DNA from: Campylobacterales bacterium
GTDB taxonomy: Bacteria; Campylobacterota; Campylobacteria; Campylobacterales; QNZT01
DNA: 46,280 bases
Assembly: GCA_015489185.1 (NCBI GenBank)
Contig: WGAE01000150.1
Span: 1-46,280, forward strand
Reading direction: 5' to 3'
The notes under the pieces are model-generated. The model saw only the letters and a list, made by a program, of their open reading frames with translations. It did not search any database and was not told where the DNA came from. Shown here one piece after another: positions 26,849-34,621 of this stretch (position 1 is its first letter; each line of letters opens with the position of its first letter). A program made the position numbers and the translations under genes.

Positions 26849-27843
26849 GAAGATTTTTGATTAAAGTGTACGAGTGCGCTTCCCCAGGTCAAACCGCCGC
26901 CAAAAGTATCCAGCAGCATCAAATCACCTGTTTTGAGTTTACCCGATTCGTACCAGTCATTGATCGCCATCGGGATAGAAGCCGCCGATGTATTGCCGTA
27001 CCTGGCAACGGTCAGAACGATCTTTTCTTCAGGAAACTTCAGTTTCCTGCCGACTGCATCGATAATACGAAAATTTGCCTGATGGGGAATGAAGTAGTCA
27101 ATATCGTCACTGGTCAAGCCGTTCTTTTCCAAAATACGCGTCACATCTTTGGTCAATGTATTGACGGCAAGTTTGAATGTTTCGTTCCCTTTCATCTTCA
27201 GATACTGCATATGTTTGTCAATGACATCCTGAGAGCAGGGATATTTACTGCCGCCGCCCGGGGTGATCAGAAAATCCTGATACTCCCCGTCCGAAGAGGT
27301 ATGCACATCCAAAATCGCCTCTTCTTTCTTGTCTGTCGTCCCGATCACCGCGGCACCCGCACCGTCACCGAACAACACACAGGTTGTACGATCGGTATAG
27401 TCGACGATTGAACTCATCTTTTCCGCACCGATGATCAGTACATTACGCTTCAGACCCGATTCAACAAATGCTCTGGCGATATTTAATCCGTAGACAAACC
27501 CGCTGCATGCGGCGGAAATATCAAATGCCGTTATGTTTTTGATACCCAGTTTATCCGCCACGACACACGCGGTCGAAGGCATACAGAAATAGTCGGGGGT
27601 AATCGTCGCACAGATAATTGCATCGATCTCCTCTTTCTTCAGACCGCTGCGCTCAATCGCCACTTTTGCGGCTTCGTACGCCAGATCGCTGGTAGACTGT
27701 TCATCTGTTGCGAGAAATCGGTTCTCTATCCCGGTACGCTGCTTGATCCACTCGTCACTCGTATCGACGATCTCTTCAAGATCCTTGTTTGTAAGACTTT
27801 TGGGCGGGATATATGCCCCAATCGATTTGAACGATGCGTACAC
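26845..27843 (-). CDS. fabH: 3-oxoacyl-ACP synthase III
   Basis: Initiates fatty acid synthesis by condensing acetyl-CoA with malonyl-ACP. The 332-residue form starts at GTG 27843, six bases after AAAGGA and aligned with the family N-terminus YASFKSIGAYIPP. A longer frame to 27942 overlaps plsX and is rejected. The catalytic triad is C113 (SAACSGF), H254 (PHQAN) and N284 (RYGNTSA). It lies 10 bases after plsX, the usual rpmF-plsX-fabH order. Confidence 0.96.
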   Translation of the reverse strand: MYASFKSIGAYIPPKSLTNKDLEEIVDTSDEWIKQRTGIENRFLATDEQSTSDLAYEAAKVAIERSGLKKEEIDAIICATITPDYFCMPSTACVVADKLGIKNITAFDISAACSGFVYGLNIARAFVESGLKRNVLIIGAEKMSSIVDYTDRTTCVLFGDGAGAAVIGTTDKKEEAILDVHTSSDGEYQDFLITPGGGSKYPCSQDVIDKHMQYLKMKGNETFKLAVNTLTKDVTRILEKNGLTSDDIDYFIPHQANFRIIDAVGRKLKFPEEKIVLTVARYGNTSAASIPMAINDWYESGKLKTGDLMLLDTFGGGLTWGSALVHFNQKSS

Positions 27844-27853
27844 GGGAAATCCT

Positions 27854-28855
27854 TTAGTTATCGATTTGATACGATGCGATATTTTTGGCAATATCTTCGT
27901 TAATATTCGATTCCGCAAACGAGATCGCCTGATATATCGCATTCTTGATCGCTATATGGTTGCTTTTACCGTGACATATGATTGTCGGTTTGTTGACACC
28001 GATAAGCGGTGCACCGCCGTATTCGGCATAATCGATCTGTTTTTTCAGAAGCTTGAAAACACGGCGCATCAGCAAAGCACCGGTAAGCGCACGTGGAGAT
28101 CGTTTGATATTCATTTTGATCAATTTCGAAATGGAGCTGGCAACCCCTTCACTCGTTTTGAGCAAAATATTTCCCACAAATCCGTCACAGACGACGACGT
28201 CGACACTGTTGTTGAAGATATCGTTACCCTCGACATTTCCGACAAATGCGTCCATCTGCTGTAACATGCGGTAGGTTGTTTTAGTGATTTCATTACCTTT
28301 GGTATCCTCTTCCCCGTTGGAGAGCAATCCGACACGCGGTGATGAGACACCAAGTACGTCTTTTGCATACGCTTCACCCAAAATCGCAAACTGGAAGAGA
28401 TGCTCAGGTTTACAGTCGGTATTGGCACCGACATCTAAAACCAGCGTTTTACCCCCTGTTTCGGTCGGCATCAGTGTAGCAATCGCCGGACGTTGCACAC
28501 CCTTGACACGACCGATCTGAAGGGTCGCCAGTGCCATCGTCGCACCGCTGTGTCCTGCAGAGACAACCGCGTCCGCCTTCCCCTCTTTGACAAGTTCTAT
28601 CGCCTTGTATATGGAAGAGTCTTTACGTTTGCGCACATCCGTTGCACTTTCATGCATTCCGAAAACATCTTTGGTTTCGTAAATCTCGATATATTTGGCG
28701 AGTTTTTTCGGAATTTTTTCCGCAAAAGTGGTGGGATCACCTACCAAAATGACATTGAACTTCTTCTTACTCTTTTTCAACGCCAGCAGGGTCCCTTTGA
28801 TATTGGGCTCGGCACCGAAGTCCCCGCCCATCGCATCTACCGCAATCGTGTACAT
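27854..28855 (-). CDS. plsX: Phosphate acyltransferase PlsX
   Basis: Makes acyl-phosphate from acyl-ACP for phospholipid synthesis. The 333 residues begin IAVDAMGGDFGAEPN and carry SAGHSGATMA, LDVGANTDCKPEHL, GLLSNGEEDTKG and the C-terminal GGAPLIGVNKP, all typical. No clear ribosome site precedes the ATG, which lies nine bases after rpmF, so translation is probably coupled to rpmF. Confidence 0.96.
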   Translation of the reverse strand: MYTIAVDAMGGDFGAEPNIKGTLLALKKSKKKFNVILVGDPTTFAEKIPKKLAKYIEIYETKDVFGMHESATDVRKRKDSSIYKAIELVKEGKADAVVSAGHSGATMALATLQIGRVKGVQRPAIATLMPTETGGKTLVLDVGANTDCKPEHLFQFAILGEAYAKDVLGVSSPRVGLLSNGEEDTKGNEITKTTYRMLQQMDAFVGNVEGNDIFNNSVDVVVCDGFVGNILLKTSEGVASSISKLIKMNIKRSPRALTGALLMRRVFKLLKKQIDYAEYGGAPLIGVNKPTIICHGKSNHIAIKNAIYQAISFAESNINEDIAKNIASYQIDN

Positions 28856-28864
28856 AATGAAAAC

Positions 28865-29017
28865 TTACGCTTTGTATTCACCCGTAGTTTTGTTGATTCT
28901 GTGCGGCATTCTCCATGTTCCGTCGGCATCTTTGACCGGTCTGGGTAAAGTTAGCTTATAGTGTGTTCTTCTTTTTGCCGCTCTGGTTTTACTTACACGT
29001 CTCTTTGGTACTGCCAT
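28865..29017 (-). CDS. rpmF: 50S ribosomal protein L32
   Basis: Fifty-residue ribosomal protein. It begins MAVPKRRVSKTRAAKRR and ends NKTTGEYKA, with THYKLTLPRP and TWRMPHRI between. It lacks the zinc-binding cysteines of C-plus L32 forms, so it is the zinc-free type. AAGGAG within the last codons of the DUF177 gene serves as its ribosome site, three bases separate the two genes, and plsX follows. Confidence 0.96.
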   Translation of the reverse strand: MAVPKRRVSKTRAAKRRTHYKLTLPRPVKDADGTWRMPHRINKTTGEYKA

Positions 29018-29020
29018 AAT

Positions 29021-29386
29021 TTATTCTCCTTGGTTGTTTTCTGTTTCTTGACATTGCGGACAAAAATGGTAATCACTCTTTTCCGCTTCAATCTCTCCCG
29101 AAATGATCGCATCAAAATCGACATAGTGGTCGAAACATTCGATCACGTCGAGGTCTTCCCCTTTGAAAGCGCCGTCACTCACTTTCAGGGTGATTTTTTC
29201 ATCTACTTCATGCAGATATTCGGCACCGCACCTGTCACAGATACGCTTTACCGGCGCATAAAGCCTGAAATCGAGTTCTACAAGTGTATGAGAAAGTCTT
29301 CGGAACGTACCTTTTGAAATATAGGCACGATTTTTGATCTCAAACGGACTTGCATTTGAGCTGATTTTCCGAAACGCTATTCTCAT
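29021..29386 (-). CDS. DUF177 (YceD-like) protein
   Basis: 121-residue protein of the DUF177 family. Its relatives sit just before rpmF in most bacteria and are linked to 23S rRNA metabolism. Two cysteine pairs, CDRCG at mid-protein and CPQC near the C-terminus, could bind zinc. The acidic end (ETENNQGE) also encodes the ribosome site of rpmF. Sixteen bases separate it from ndk upstream. Confidence 0.85.
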   Translation of the reverse strand: MRIAFRKISSNASPFEIKNRAYISKGTFRRLSHTLVELDFRLYAPVKRICDRCGAEYLHEVDEKITLKVSDGAFKGEDLDVIECFDHYVDFDAIISGEIEAEKSDYHFCPQCQETENNQGE

Positions 29387-29402
29387 AAAATTTTATAATT
29401 TC

Positions 29403-29816
29403 TTATAATATCTCAATATCGCTAAAGAAATACTTTATTTCACGTGCCGCACTCTCTTTCGAGTCGCTTCCGTGTACCGCGTTTGCGTCGATACTCTCGG
29501 CAAAGTCCGCGCGAATTGTTCCGGGAGCCGCCTCTTTGGGATTGGTCGCACCCATCAGCTCTCTGTTTTTTGCGATAGCGTCTTCCCCTTCAAGTACCAT
29601 CACCACGACCGGTCCACTGGTCATGAATGCGACAAGTTCACCGAAAAAAGGTCTCTCTTTATGCTCAGCATAAAAACCGCCCGCCATCTCTTCGGTCAGT
29701 TTGATTTTTTTCATCGCTGCAATACGCAGACCGTTGCTTTCGAATCTGTCGATTATCTTACCGATAACACCTTTTTGCACTGCATCGGGCTTGATGATGG
29801 ATAGTGTTTGTTCCAT
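29403..29816 (-). CDS. ndk: Nucleoside diphosphate kinase
   Basis: Exchanges gamma-phosphates among nucleotides through a phosphohistidine. 137 residues with TLSIIKPDAVQKG at the start, FYAEHKERPFF, RELMGATNP, and the catalytic H115 in NAVHGSDS. The ndk / DUF177 / rpmF / plsX / fabH order matches both H. pylori and C. jejuni. Confidence 0.97.
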   Translation of the reverse strand: MEQTLSIIKPDAVQKGVIGKIIDRFESNGLRIAAMKKIKLTEEMAGGFYAEHKERPFFGELVAFMTSGPVVVMVLEGEDAIAKNRELMGATNPKEAAPGTIRADFAESIDANAVHGSDSKESAAREIKYFFSDIEIL

Positions 29817-29919
29817 TGTTGTCTACTCCAGGCTTGTATTAGTCTTAAAATAAAGGCTGAGAGTATATCAAATGAAATCTATAATAAAGTTTAAACGAAA
29901 GAAATTAAGGGGAAAGGTA

Positions 29920-29947
29920 GTCATCCGCAACCATAAGTGCGGATGAC
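29920..29947 (-). terminator. Hairpin terminator after ferredoxin gene
   Basis: A perfect 10-bp inverted repeat GTCATCCGCA / TGCGGATGAC with an 8-base loop lies 17 bases past the ferredoxin stop. On the minus strand it is followed by TACCTTTCCCCTTAATTTC, only a modest pyrimidine tract. The 148-base gap to ndk also has room for a separate ndk promoter, so this probably divides the run. Confidence 0.6.
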
Positions 29948-29964
29948 ACGGAAGATTTCAAGTG

Positions 29965-30240
29965 TTATTCTTCGATAACAGGTTCGCCTTTTTCACCGCG
30001 ATTTTCAGAGCATGTGCTACCTTCTGCACAATCACCCCAGACAATACAACCCTCTGTCGGACACGCTTCCGCGCATGCCGGTGTATCATGGTATCCTACA
30101 CACTCGACACATTTGTCCGGATAAACATAATAGATCTCTTCTCCAGTTGGGTTATCCTCATCGTCAACAATCGCTTCTACCGGACACTCATCGATACATG
30201 CCCCACAGTTGATACAGATATCTGTAATAATAACTGCCAT
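29965..30240 (-). CDS. fdxA: 2[4Fe-4S] ferredoxin, Alvin type
   Basis: Small electron carrier. The 91-residue form starts at ATG 30240 after GAAGGAG. The first cluster set is C9, C12, C15 with C60. The second is C44, C47, C56 with C19; the eight-residue spacing between C47 and C56 is the Allochromatium-type insertion. Three more cysteines (C65, C71, C77) lie in an acidic tail. Campylobacter jejuni has an iron-induced fdxA next to ndk and divergent from ahpC, which this arrangement recalls, although here metK lies between fdxA and the peroxiredoxin. Confidence 0.92.
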   Translation of the reverse strand: MAVIITDICINCGACIDECPVEAIVDDEDNPTGEEIYYVYPDKCVECVGYHDTPACAEACPTEGCIVWGDCAEGSTCSENRGEKGEPVIEE

Positions 30241-30323
30241 ATTTTCTCCTTCACTTTCTTTGATAAGTTGAATCAAACTATAACATACGAAATATAAAAT
30301 GAAACTAAAATTATAGTTTTTGC

Positions 30324-31484
30324 TTATTTTAACCCGAAATAGTCTTTAATTTGTGACACTTTGTCCGTTTTTTCCCAGCTGAATGTCTCCAGTTCTCGCC
30401 CGAAATGCCCGTATGCCGCCGTTTTGCGATATATCGGTCGCAAAAGGTCGAGACTCTCGATAATACCTCTTGGTGTCAGGCGAAAAAACTCTCTGACACA
30501 TGCTTCCAGTTTCGTTTCATCCACTTTTGCGGTATCGTGCGTATCGACCATAATCGATACCGGTTCCACAACACCGATCGCATAAGCCAATTGTACGGTT
30601 GCTTTGTCACATACGCCTGCCGCAACCAGATTCTTAGCGATATAACGCGCCATATACGCGGCACTTCTGTCCACTTTTGAAGGGTCCTTTCCACTAAACG
30701 CACCACCGCCGTGCGGGCAACTCCCCCCATACGTATCAACGATGATCTTTCTACCCGTCAATCCGGCATCTCCCTGCGGTCCACCGATGACAAAACGCCC
30801 GGTAGGATTGATATGATATTTGATATTGTCCGCTTTGATACCCTCAGGAATATTCTTCTTGACCACCTCTTCGATCACCGCTTCTTTGAGCGTATTTTGT
30901 TCCACACTCGGTGCGTGCTGGGTAGAGATCACGATCGTATCAATTTCTGCAGGCATACCGTCTTCGTAACGAATACTCACCTGCGCTTTTCCATCAGGTC
31001 TGAGAAACGGAATACGTCCGCTTTTGCGCGCTTCGGCAAGTCCCTGTGTCAGACGATGCGCCATATGGATCGGAAGAGGCATCAGTACATCCGTCTCCCT
31101 GCACGCGTATCCGAACATCAACCCCTGATCACCAGCACCGATTTCACCGCCCGCCTGATCAACCCCCTGGTTGATATCGACACTCTGCTCACCCACACCG
31201 TTTAGCACTCCCGCACTGCGATAATCAAACCCGTACTGTGCATCGGTATAACCGATTTCACGAATCACTTCCCTCGCAATATCCTGCATAGGTGCATATG
31301 TCGTGGTTTTCAACTCTCCCGCAATGACACAAAATCCGTTGGAAAGAAGCGTTTCACACGCAACACGCGCTTTAGGGTCTCTTTCGATGATATAATCTAA
31401 AATGGCATCGCTGATCTGGTCGGCCATTTTGTCAGGGTGACCTTCCGTCACCGACTCACTGGTAAAAAGATAATTTTTCAACAT
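30324..31484 (-). CDS. metK: S-adenosylmethionine synthetase
   Basis: Makes SAM from methionine and ATP. 386 residues with the N-terminal FTSESVTEGHPDKMADQISD, the signature GAGDQGLMFGYA and the P-loop-like GGGAFSGKDPSKVDRS. AGGG lies upstream of the ATG. It probably heads the run through fdxA to fabH and HIT, with the ferredoxin 83 bases downstream behind a weak AT-rich inverted repeat (AAACTA / TAGTTT near 30301-30318). Confidence 0.97.
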   Translation of the reverse strand: MLKNYLFTSESVTEGHPDKMADQISDAILDYIIERDPKARVACETLLSNGFCVIAGELKTTTYAPMQDIAREVIREIGYTDAQYGFDYRSAGVLNGVGEQSVDINQGVDQAGGEIGAGDQGLMFGYACRETDVLMPLPIHMAHRLTQGLAEARKSGRIPFLRPDGKAQVSIRYEDGMPAEIDTIVISTQHAPSVEQNTLKEAVIEEVVKKNIPEGIKADNIKYHINPTGRFVIGGPQGDAGLTGRKIIVDTYGGSCPHGGGAFSGKDPSKVDRSAAYMARYIAKNLVAAGVCDKATVQLAYAIGVVEPVSIMVDTHDTAKVDETKLEACVREFFRLTPRGIIESLDLLRPIYRKTAAYGHFGRELETFSWEKTDKVSQIKDYFGLK

Positions 31485-31587
31485 ATAAGTTCCCTGTCAG
31501 TATAATAAAAATCGCGACTATTTTAACAAAAAAAATCTTTTTCTATCAATTTCTGTATACATTATCTTCATTTAAGCCAATATTCGA

Positions 31588-31593
31588 TAAAAT
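31588..31593 (+). promoter_or_regulatory. Candidate -10 box for peroxiredoxin gene
   Basis: TAAAAT in an AT-rich context about 37 bases before the peroxiredoxin ATG, in the 145-base gap divergent from metK. A stretch resembling half of a Fur/PerR-type AT-rich operator (CATTATC followed by CATTT) lies near 31559-31572. It is too degenerate to call as an operator. Confidence 0.3.
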
Positions 31594-31629
31594 TTTTCCG
31601 CAAATAAATTTTACAAAAAGGATTAAATT

Positions 31630-32226
31630 ATGTTAGTGACAAACAAAGCACCTGATTTTACTGCAACCGCCGTTCTTGGAGACAACACATTCGTCGATGA
31701 TTTTAAACTGAGTGAAAATCTCGGTGAAAACGGTGCAGTTCTCTTCTTCTATCCACTCGATTTTACATTCGTATGTCCTTCAGAGATCATCGCATTCGAT
31801 CACAGACTCGACGAATTCACATCAAGAGGCATCAATGTCATCGGATGTTCGGTAGACAGCCAATACTCTCACTTCGCCTGGAAAAACACACCGGTTAGCG
31901 AAGGTGGTATCGGTCAGGTTCGTTACCCGCTCGTAGCGGATATCACAAAACAGATCGCACGTGACTACGATGTACTCTACAATGAAAGCGTGGCACTTCG
32001 CGGTTCATTCCTGATCGATAAGAATCAGATCGTCAGACATGCGGTCATCAACGATCTTCCATTGGGTAGAAATATCGACGAAATGATTCGTATGATTGAT
32101 GCGATGCTCTTTACAGATGAGCATGGAGAAGTATGCCCTGCGGGATGGCATAAAGGTGAAGAAGGAATGAAGGCTGATCCTAACGGTGTCGCGGAATATC
32201 TCGCAAAACACGCGGAAGAACTCTAA
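31630..32226 (+). CDS. ahpC: 2-Cys peroxiredoxin (AhpC/TsaA type)
   Basis: Thiol peroxidase that reduces hydrogen peroxide and organic peroxides. 198 residues, the same length as Campylobacter AhpC and Helicobacter TsaA. The peroxidatic cysteine is C49 in DFTFVCPSE and the resolving cysteine is C169 in GEVCPAGW, so it is a typical 2-Cys enzyme working as a dimer or decamer. AAAAAGGA precedes the ATG. It has its own promoter region, and a small hairpin (GGTTCGC, TCC, GCGAACC) follows the stop before the main terminator. Confidence 0.95.
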   Translation: MLVTNKAPDFTATAVLGDNTFVDDFKLSENLGENGAVLFFYPLDFTFVCPSEIIAFDHRLDEFTSRGINVIGCSVDSQYSHFAWKNTPVSEGGIGQVRYPLVADITKQIARDYDVLYNESVALRGSFLIDKNQIVRHAVINDLPLGRNIDEMIRMIDAMLFTDEHGEVCPAGWHKGEEGMKADPNGVAEYLAKHAEEL

Positions 32227-32262
32227 TCTACGGTTCGCTCCGCGAACCAGGCATAAAAAAAA

Positions 32263-32295
32263 GGGGCGGCGGGTTTGAAACCCGTCGCCCCTTTT
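32263..32295 (+). terminator. Bidirectional rho-independent terminator between ahpC and rplU
   Basis: A GC-rich 14-base-arm hairpin (GGGGCGGCGGGTTT ... AAACCCGTCGCCCC, with one G-T wobble) is flanked by AAAAAAAA on the left and TTTT on the right. It therefore terminates the plus-strand ahpC and the minus-strand rplU transcripts. It is the strongest terminator in the window. Confidence 0.9.
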
Positions 32296-32322
32296 ACGTT
32301 CTGTTCTGCCGACGATGTACGA

Positions 32323-32631
32323 TCAGGCGGAAATTTTCGTTACTTTAACACGTGTATACTCTCTTCTGAAACCTTTTTTCAGTTTGGAGTCTTTTCTGCG
32401 TCTCTTTTTGTAAATAATCACTTTTTTATCTTTGCCTTCGGCTACAACCTCAAGCTCTACCGCCGCACCTTCTACGTAAGGTGTACCTATCTTCAGCTCA
32501 CCGTCATTTACGGCAAGTACTTCTGTAAGAGTGATCTTCTCTTTCGGGGAAGCGCCAAGTTTATCGAGATTGAGATAATCTCCTTCCTGGACTTTGTATT
32601 GCTTACCGCCGCTTTTAATGATAGCATACAT
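32323..32631 (-). CDS. rplU: 50S ribosomal protein L21
   Basis: Ribosomal protein binding 23S rRNA. 102 residues starting MYAIIKSGGKQYKVQEGDYL. The second of two adjacent ATG codons is preferred on spacing from AAGGA and on the family N-terminus. The basic stretch KVIIYKKRRRKDSKLKKG is present. It is normally followed by rpmA and obg. Here its stop is followed within 28 bases by a terminator and then the opposing ahpC gene, so rpmA is not downstream. Confidence 0.96.
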   Translation of the reverse strand: MYAIIKSGGKQYKVQEGDYLNLDKLGASPKEKITLTEVLAVNDGELKIGTPYVEGAAVELEVVAEGKDKKVIIYKKRRRKDSKLKKGFRREYTRVKVTKISA

Positions 32632-32701
32632 CATTATGTCCTTGTTTCTGAATTTTGAACGCCGATTTTACAAAAAACTACATTAATAGCAGTTTAAATC
32701 G

Positions 32702-33094
32702 CTAAAAATGGTACTCCTGACCTACATCAAGCGCAATCGCATCGATTTCAATCTGAACATTTTTAGGCAATGTCTTGACCGCCACCGTGCTTCTGGCGGG
32801 ATACGCACCCGCAAAAAACTCCGCATAAACCGTATTGACCGCGATAAAATCATCCATGTTTGTCAAATAGATCGTTGTTTTGACGATATGTTCCAGGGAA
32901 CTTCCCGCTGCTTCGAGTACCGCATTGAGATTGGTCAATACTTGTCTGGTCTGTTCATGAATATCACCTTCGACCAGTTTCCCGTCCGGAGTCAGGGGAA
33001 TTTGTCCCGATGTAAAAATGAAACCGTTCGCTTTGATCGCCTGAGAATATGGGCCGATCGCTGCAGGAGCATTTTCCGTCGTTACTCTTGTCAT
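32702..33094 (-). CDS. ridA: RidA family reactive-intermediate deaminase
   Basis: Hydrolyses reactive enamines and imines released by PLP enzymes such as threonine dehydratase. 130 residues with AIGPYSQAIKANGFIFTSGQ at the start, NLNAVLEAAGSS, and the substrate-binding arginine in AYPARSTVAV. It has a TATAAT box upstream. rplU lies 70 bases downstream on the same strand. Confidence 0.92.
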   Translation of the reverse strand: MTRVTTENAPAAIGPYSQAIKANGFIFTSGQIPLTPDGKLVEGDIHEQTRQVLTNLNAVLEAAGSSLEHIVKTTIYLTNMDDFIAVNTVYAEFFAGAYPARSTVAVKTLPKNVQIEIDAIALDVGQEYHF

Positions 33095-33121
33095 TGCCGT
33101 CCTTTAGATTTGATTTCGGGA

Positions 33122-33127
33122 ATTATA
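33122..33127 (-). promoter_or_regulatory. Candidate -10 box for ridA
   Basis: TATAAT on the minus strand about 28 bases before the ridA ATG, in the AT-rich 110-base gap divergent from the outer-membrane protein gene. Confidence 0.5.
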
Positions 33128-33171
33128 ACAAAATATATATAAACATAAATTTTATTTTAAACTTTATTGAA

Positions 33172-33177
33172 TATAAT
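33172..33177 (+). promoter_or_regulatory. Candidate -10 box for second outer-membrane protein
   Basis: TATAAT within AATATAATATAG, about 28 bases before the ATG at 33205. It is preceded by T-rich tracts typical of epsilon sigma-70 promoters. Confidence 0.5.
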
Positions 33178-33204
33178 ATAGATTAAGAAGTGAAGGAGTT
33201 TGTT

Positions 33205-33753
33205 ATGAAAAAGTTACTGACCGCATTCGCAGCAGGTCTCTTCGCAAGTACCACTCTTTTTGCCGCCGATGCAAGCGAGTCGTATCTGGACCGTGTGGGT
33301 GTAGGTTTTGCATTGCAGGATGTCATCAAGAACGATAAATTCGATGCCGGAAGCGCATTGGTCCTGAATGCCGGAAAAGATATATACAGTGATATCGGAC
33401 TGGAATTAGAAGGAACCATCGGTCTGACAAAACCGGAAGCAAAGTTTGCGGGACAAACCCATGATGTCGACTTCTGGTCGCTTGGATTGTATGGAACCTA
33501 TATCTGGAAAATCAATCGGCTGAGTATTAAACCGAGACTCGGTGTGGTTTATGAAAGTATCAAATCGACCCTCAATATCCACACCAATTCCGATGCGATG
33601 GGTGATTCGAAAACCTATAAAAAAGATATTGCTATTAGTGGTGGTATCGGTGCGGCATTCGATCTGGGCGAAAATTACACAATCTATACGAACTACACCA
33701 AATTTGAAGACGATATCAATCAACTCACTTTCGGAGCGGAATACAAATTCTGA
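33205..33753 (+). CDS. Outer-membrane beta-barrel protein
   Basis: Predicted 8-strand outer-membrane barrel. The 182-residue form starts at ATG 33205, six bases after AAGGAG; the in-frame GTG at 33190 is inside that ribosome site. Signal peptide about residues 1-20 (KKLLTAFAAGLFASTTLFAA). The mature part alternates polar and apolar residues (LGLYGTYIWKI, LSIKPRLGVVYESIKS, YTIYTNYTKFEDDI) and ends FGAEYKF with C-terminal phenylalanine. It lacks the proline-rich linker of the other barrel gene at 5247. Function unknown. It converges on galU with 37 bases between. Confidence 0.85.
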   Translation: MKKLLTAFAAGLFASTTLFAADASESYLDRVGVGFALQDVIKNDKFDAGSALVLNAGKDIYSDIGLELEGTIGLTKPEAKFAGQTHDVDFWSLGLYGTYIWKINRLSIKPRLGVVYESIKSTLNIHTNSDAMGDSKTYKKDIAISGGIGAAFDLGENYTIYTNYTKFEDDINQLTFGAEYKF

Positions 33754-33790
33754 TTCCGCTTCCGCGTACTCTCTTCCTTTTTACTTCCCG

Positions 33791-34621
33791 TTACTTTTCT
33801 CTTTCGAGATTGTAAAGATAATTGGTTGCTTCGACATACCCCTCGACACTTCCGCAGTCAAAACGTTTCCCCTTGAACTTACACGCCAGTACCATTCCGG
33901 TACGTGCCAGTGTCATCAACGCATCCGTAATCTGTACCTCCCCGTTCTTACCCGGTTTGGTTGATTTAAGCACGGAAAAGATATCCGGTGTCAAAATATA
34001 ACGCCCGATAATCGCCAGATTTGACGGCGCTTCGGAGGGCTCCGGTTTTTCGACCATCTCCGTTACCATGAAAACTCCATCTTCCAGCTCTTTACCGTCA
34101 ATCACCCCATATTTATAGGTCTCTTCAATCGGTACTTCCATAATTGCGACAATCGAACATTTGTATTTCTGGTAAAGTTTGAGCATTTGTGTCAAGACAC
34201 CGCTCCCCTCTTCGTTAATACACAAATCATCCGCCAATATCACCGCAAACGGCTCTTTCCCGATCAACACTTCACCTTTTAAAATCGCATCTCCCAGCCC
34301 CTTCATCTCAATCTGACGGGTATAGGTAAAGGTACATTTAGAGATGAGTGCACGAATCTCCGTTAACAAGTGTTCTTTGGAACTTCCCTGAATCTGATGC
34401 TCCAGTTCATAGGAGATATCAAAATGATCCTCAATGGCTCTTTTACCACGCCCGGTTATAATCGCCATCGTATGCATTCCCGCTTCTACCGCCTCTTCGA
34501 CACCGTACTGGATCAGCGGTTTTGTCAGAATCGGCAACATCTCCTTGGGCATCGCTTTTGTAACAGGAAGAAACCTGGTCCCGTAACCGGCTGCGGGAAA
34601 CAGACATTTGTTGATTTTCAT
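33791..34621 (-). CDS. galU: UTP-glucose-1-phosphate uridylyltransferase
   Basis: Makes UDP-glucose from glucose-1-phosphate and UTP. 276 residues with LFPAAGYGTRFLPVTKAMPKE at the N-terminus, LADDLCINEEGSGVL, GVIDGKEL, VEKPEPSEAPSNLA and GKRFDCGSVEGY. It overlaps the GH13 gene by four bases (ATGA) and is the last gene of the run. Its substrate is the product of the phosphorylase beside it and its product is the donor of the glucosyl-3-phosphoglycerate synthase two genes upstream, so the context points to a glucosylglycerate cycle as well as general UDP-glucose supply. Confidence 0.95.
   Translation of the reverse strand: MKINKCLFPAAGYGTRFLPVTKAMPKEMLPILTKPLIQYGVEEAVEAGMHTMAIITGRGKRAIEDHFDISYELEHQIQGSSKEHLLTEIRALISKCTFTYTRQIEMKGLGDAILKGEVLIGKEPFAVILADDLCINEEGSGVLTQMLKLYQKYKCSIVAIMEVPIEETYKYGVIDGKELEDGVFMVTEMVEKPEPSEAPSNLAIIGRYILTPDIFSVLKSTKPGKNGEVQITDALMTLARTGMVLACKFKGKRFDCGSVEGYVEATNYLYNLEREK

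Noticed and set aside
27844..27942. Upstream extension of fabH with a basic leader
   Set aside because: It overlaps the end of plsX and sits before a well-placed AAAGGA and GTG that match the FabH N-terminus.
31485..31629. Possible Fur/PerR operator between metK and ahpC
   Set aside because: Only a degenerate AT-rich half-match is visible, indistinguishable from the AT-rich background of promoters in this phylum.
32229..32248. Small hairpin GGTTCGC / GCGAACC after ahpC considered as a separate terminator or regulatory RNA
   Set aside because: It is followed by the much stronger bidirectional terminator and has no T-run of its own. It may simply assist termination.
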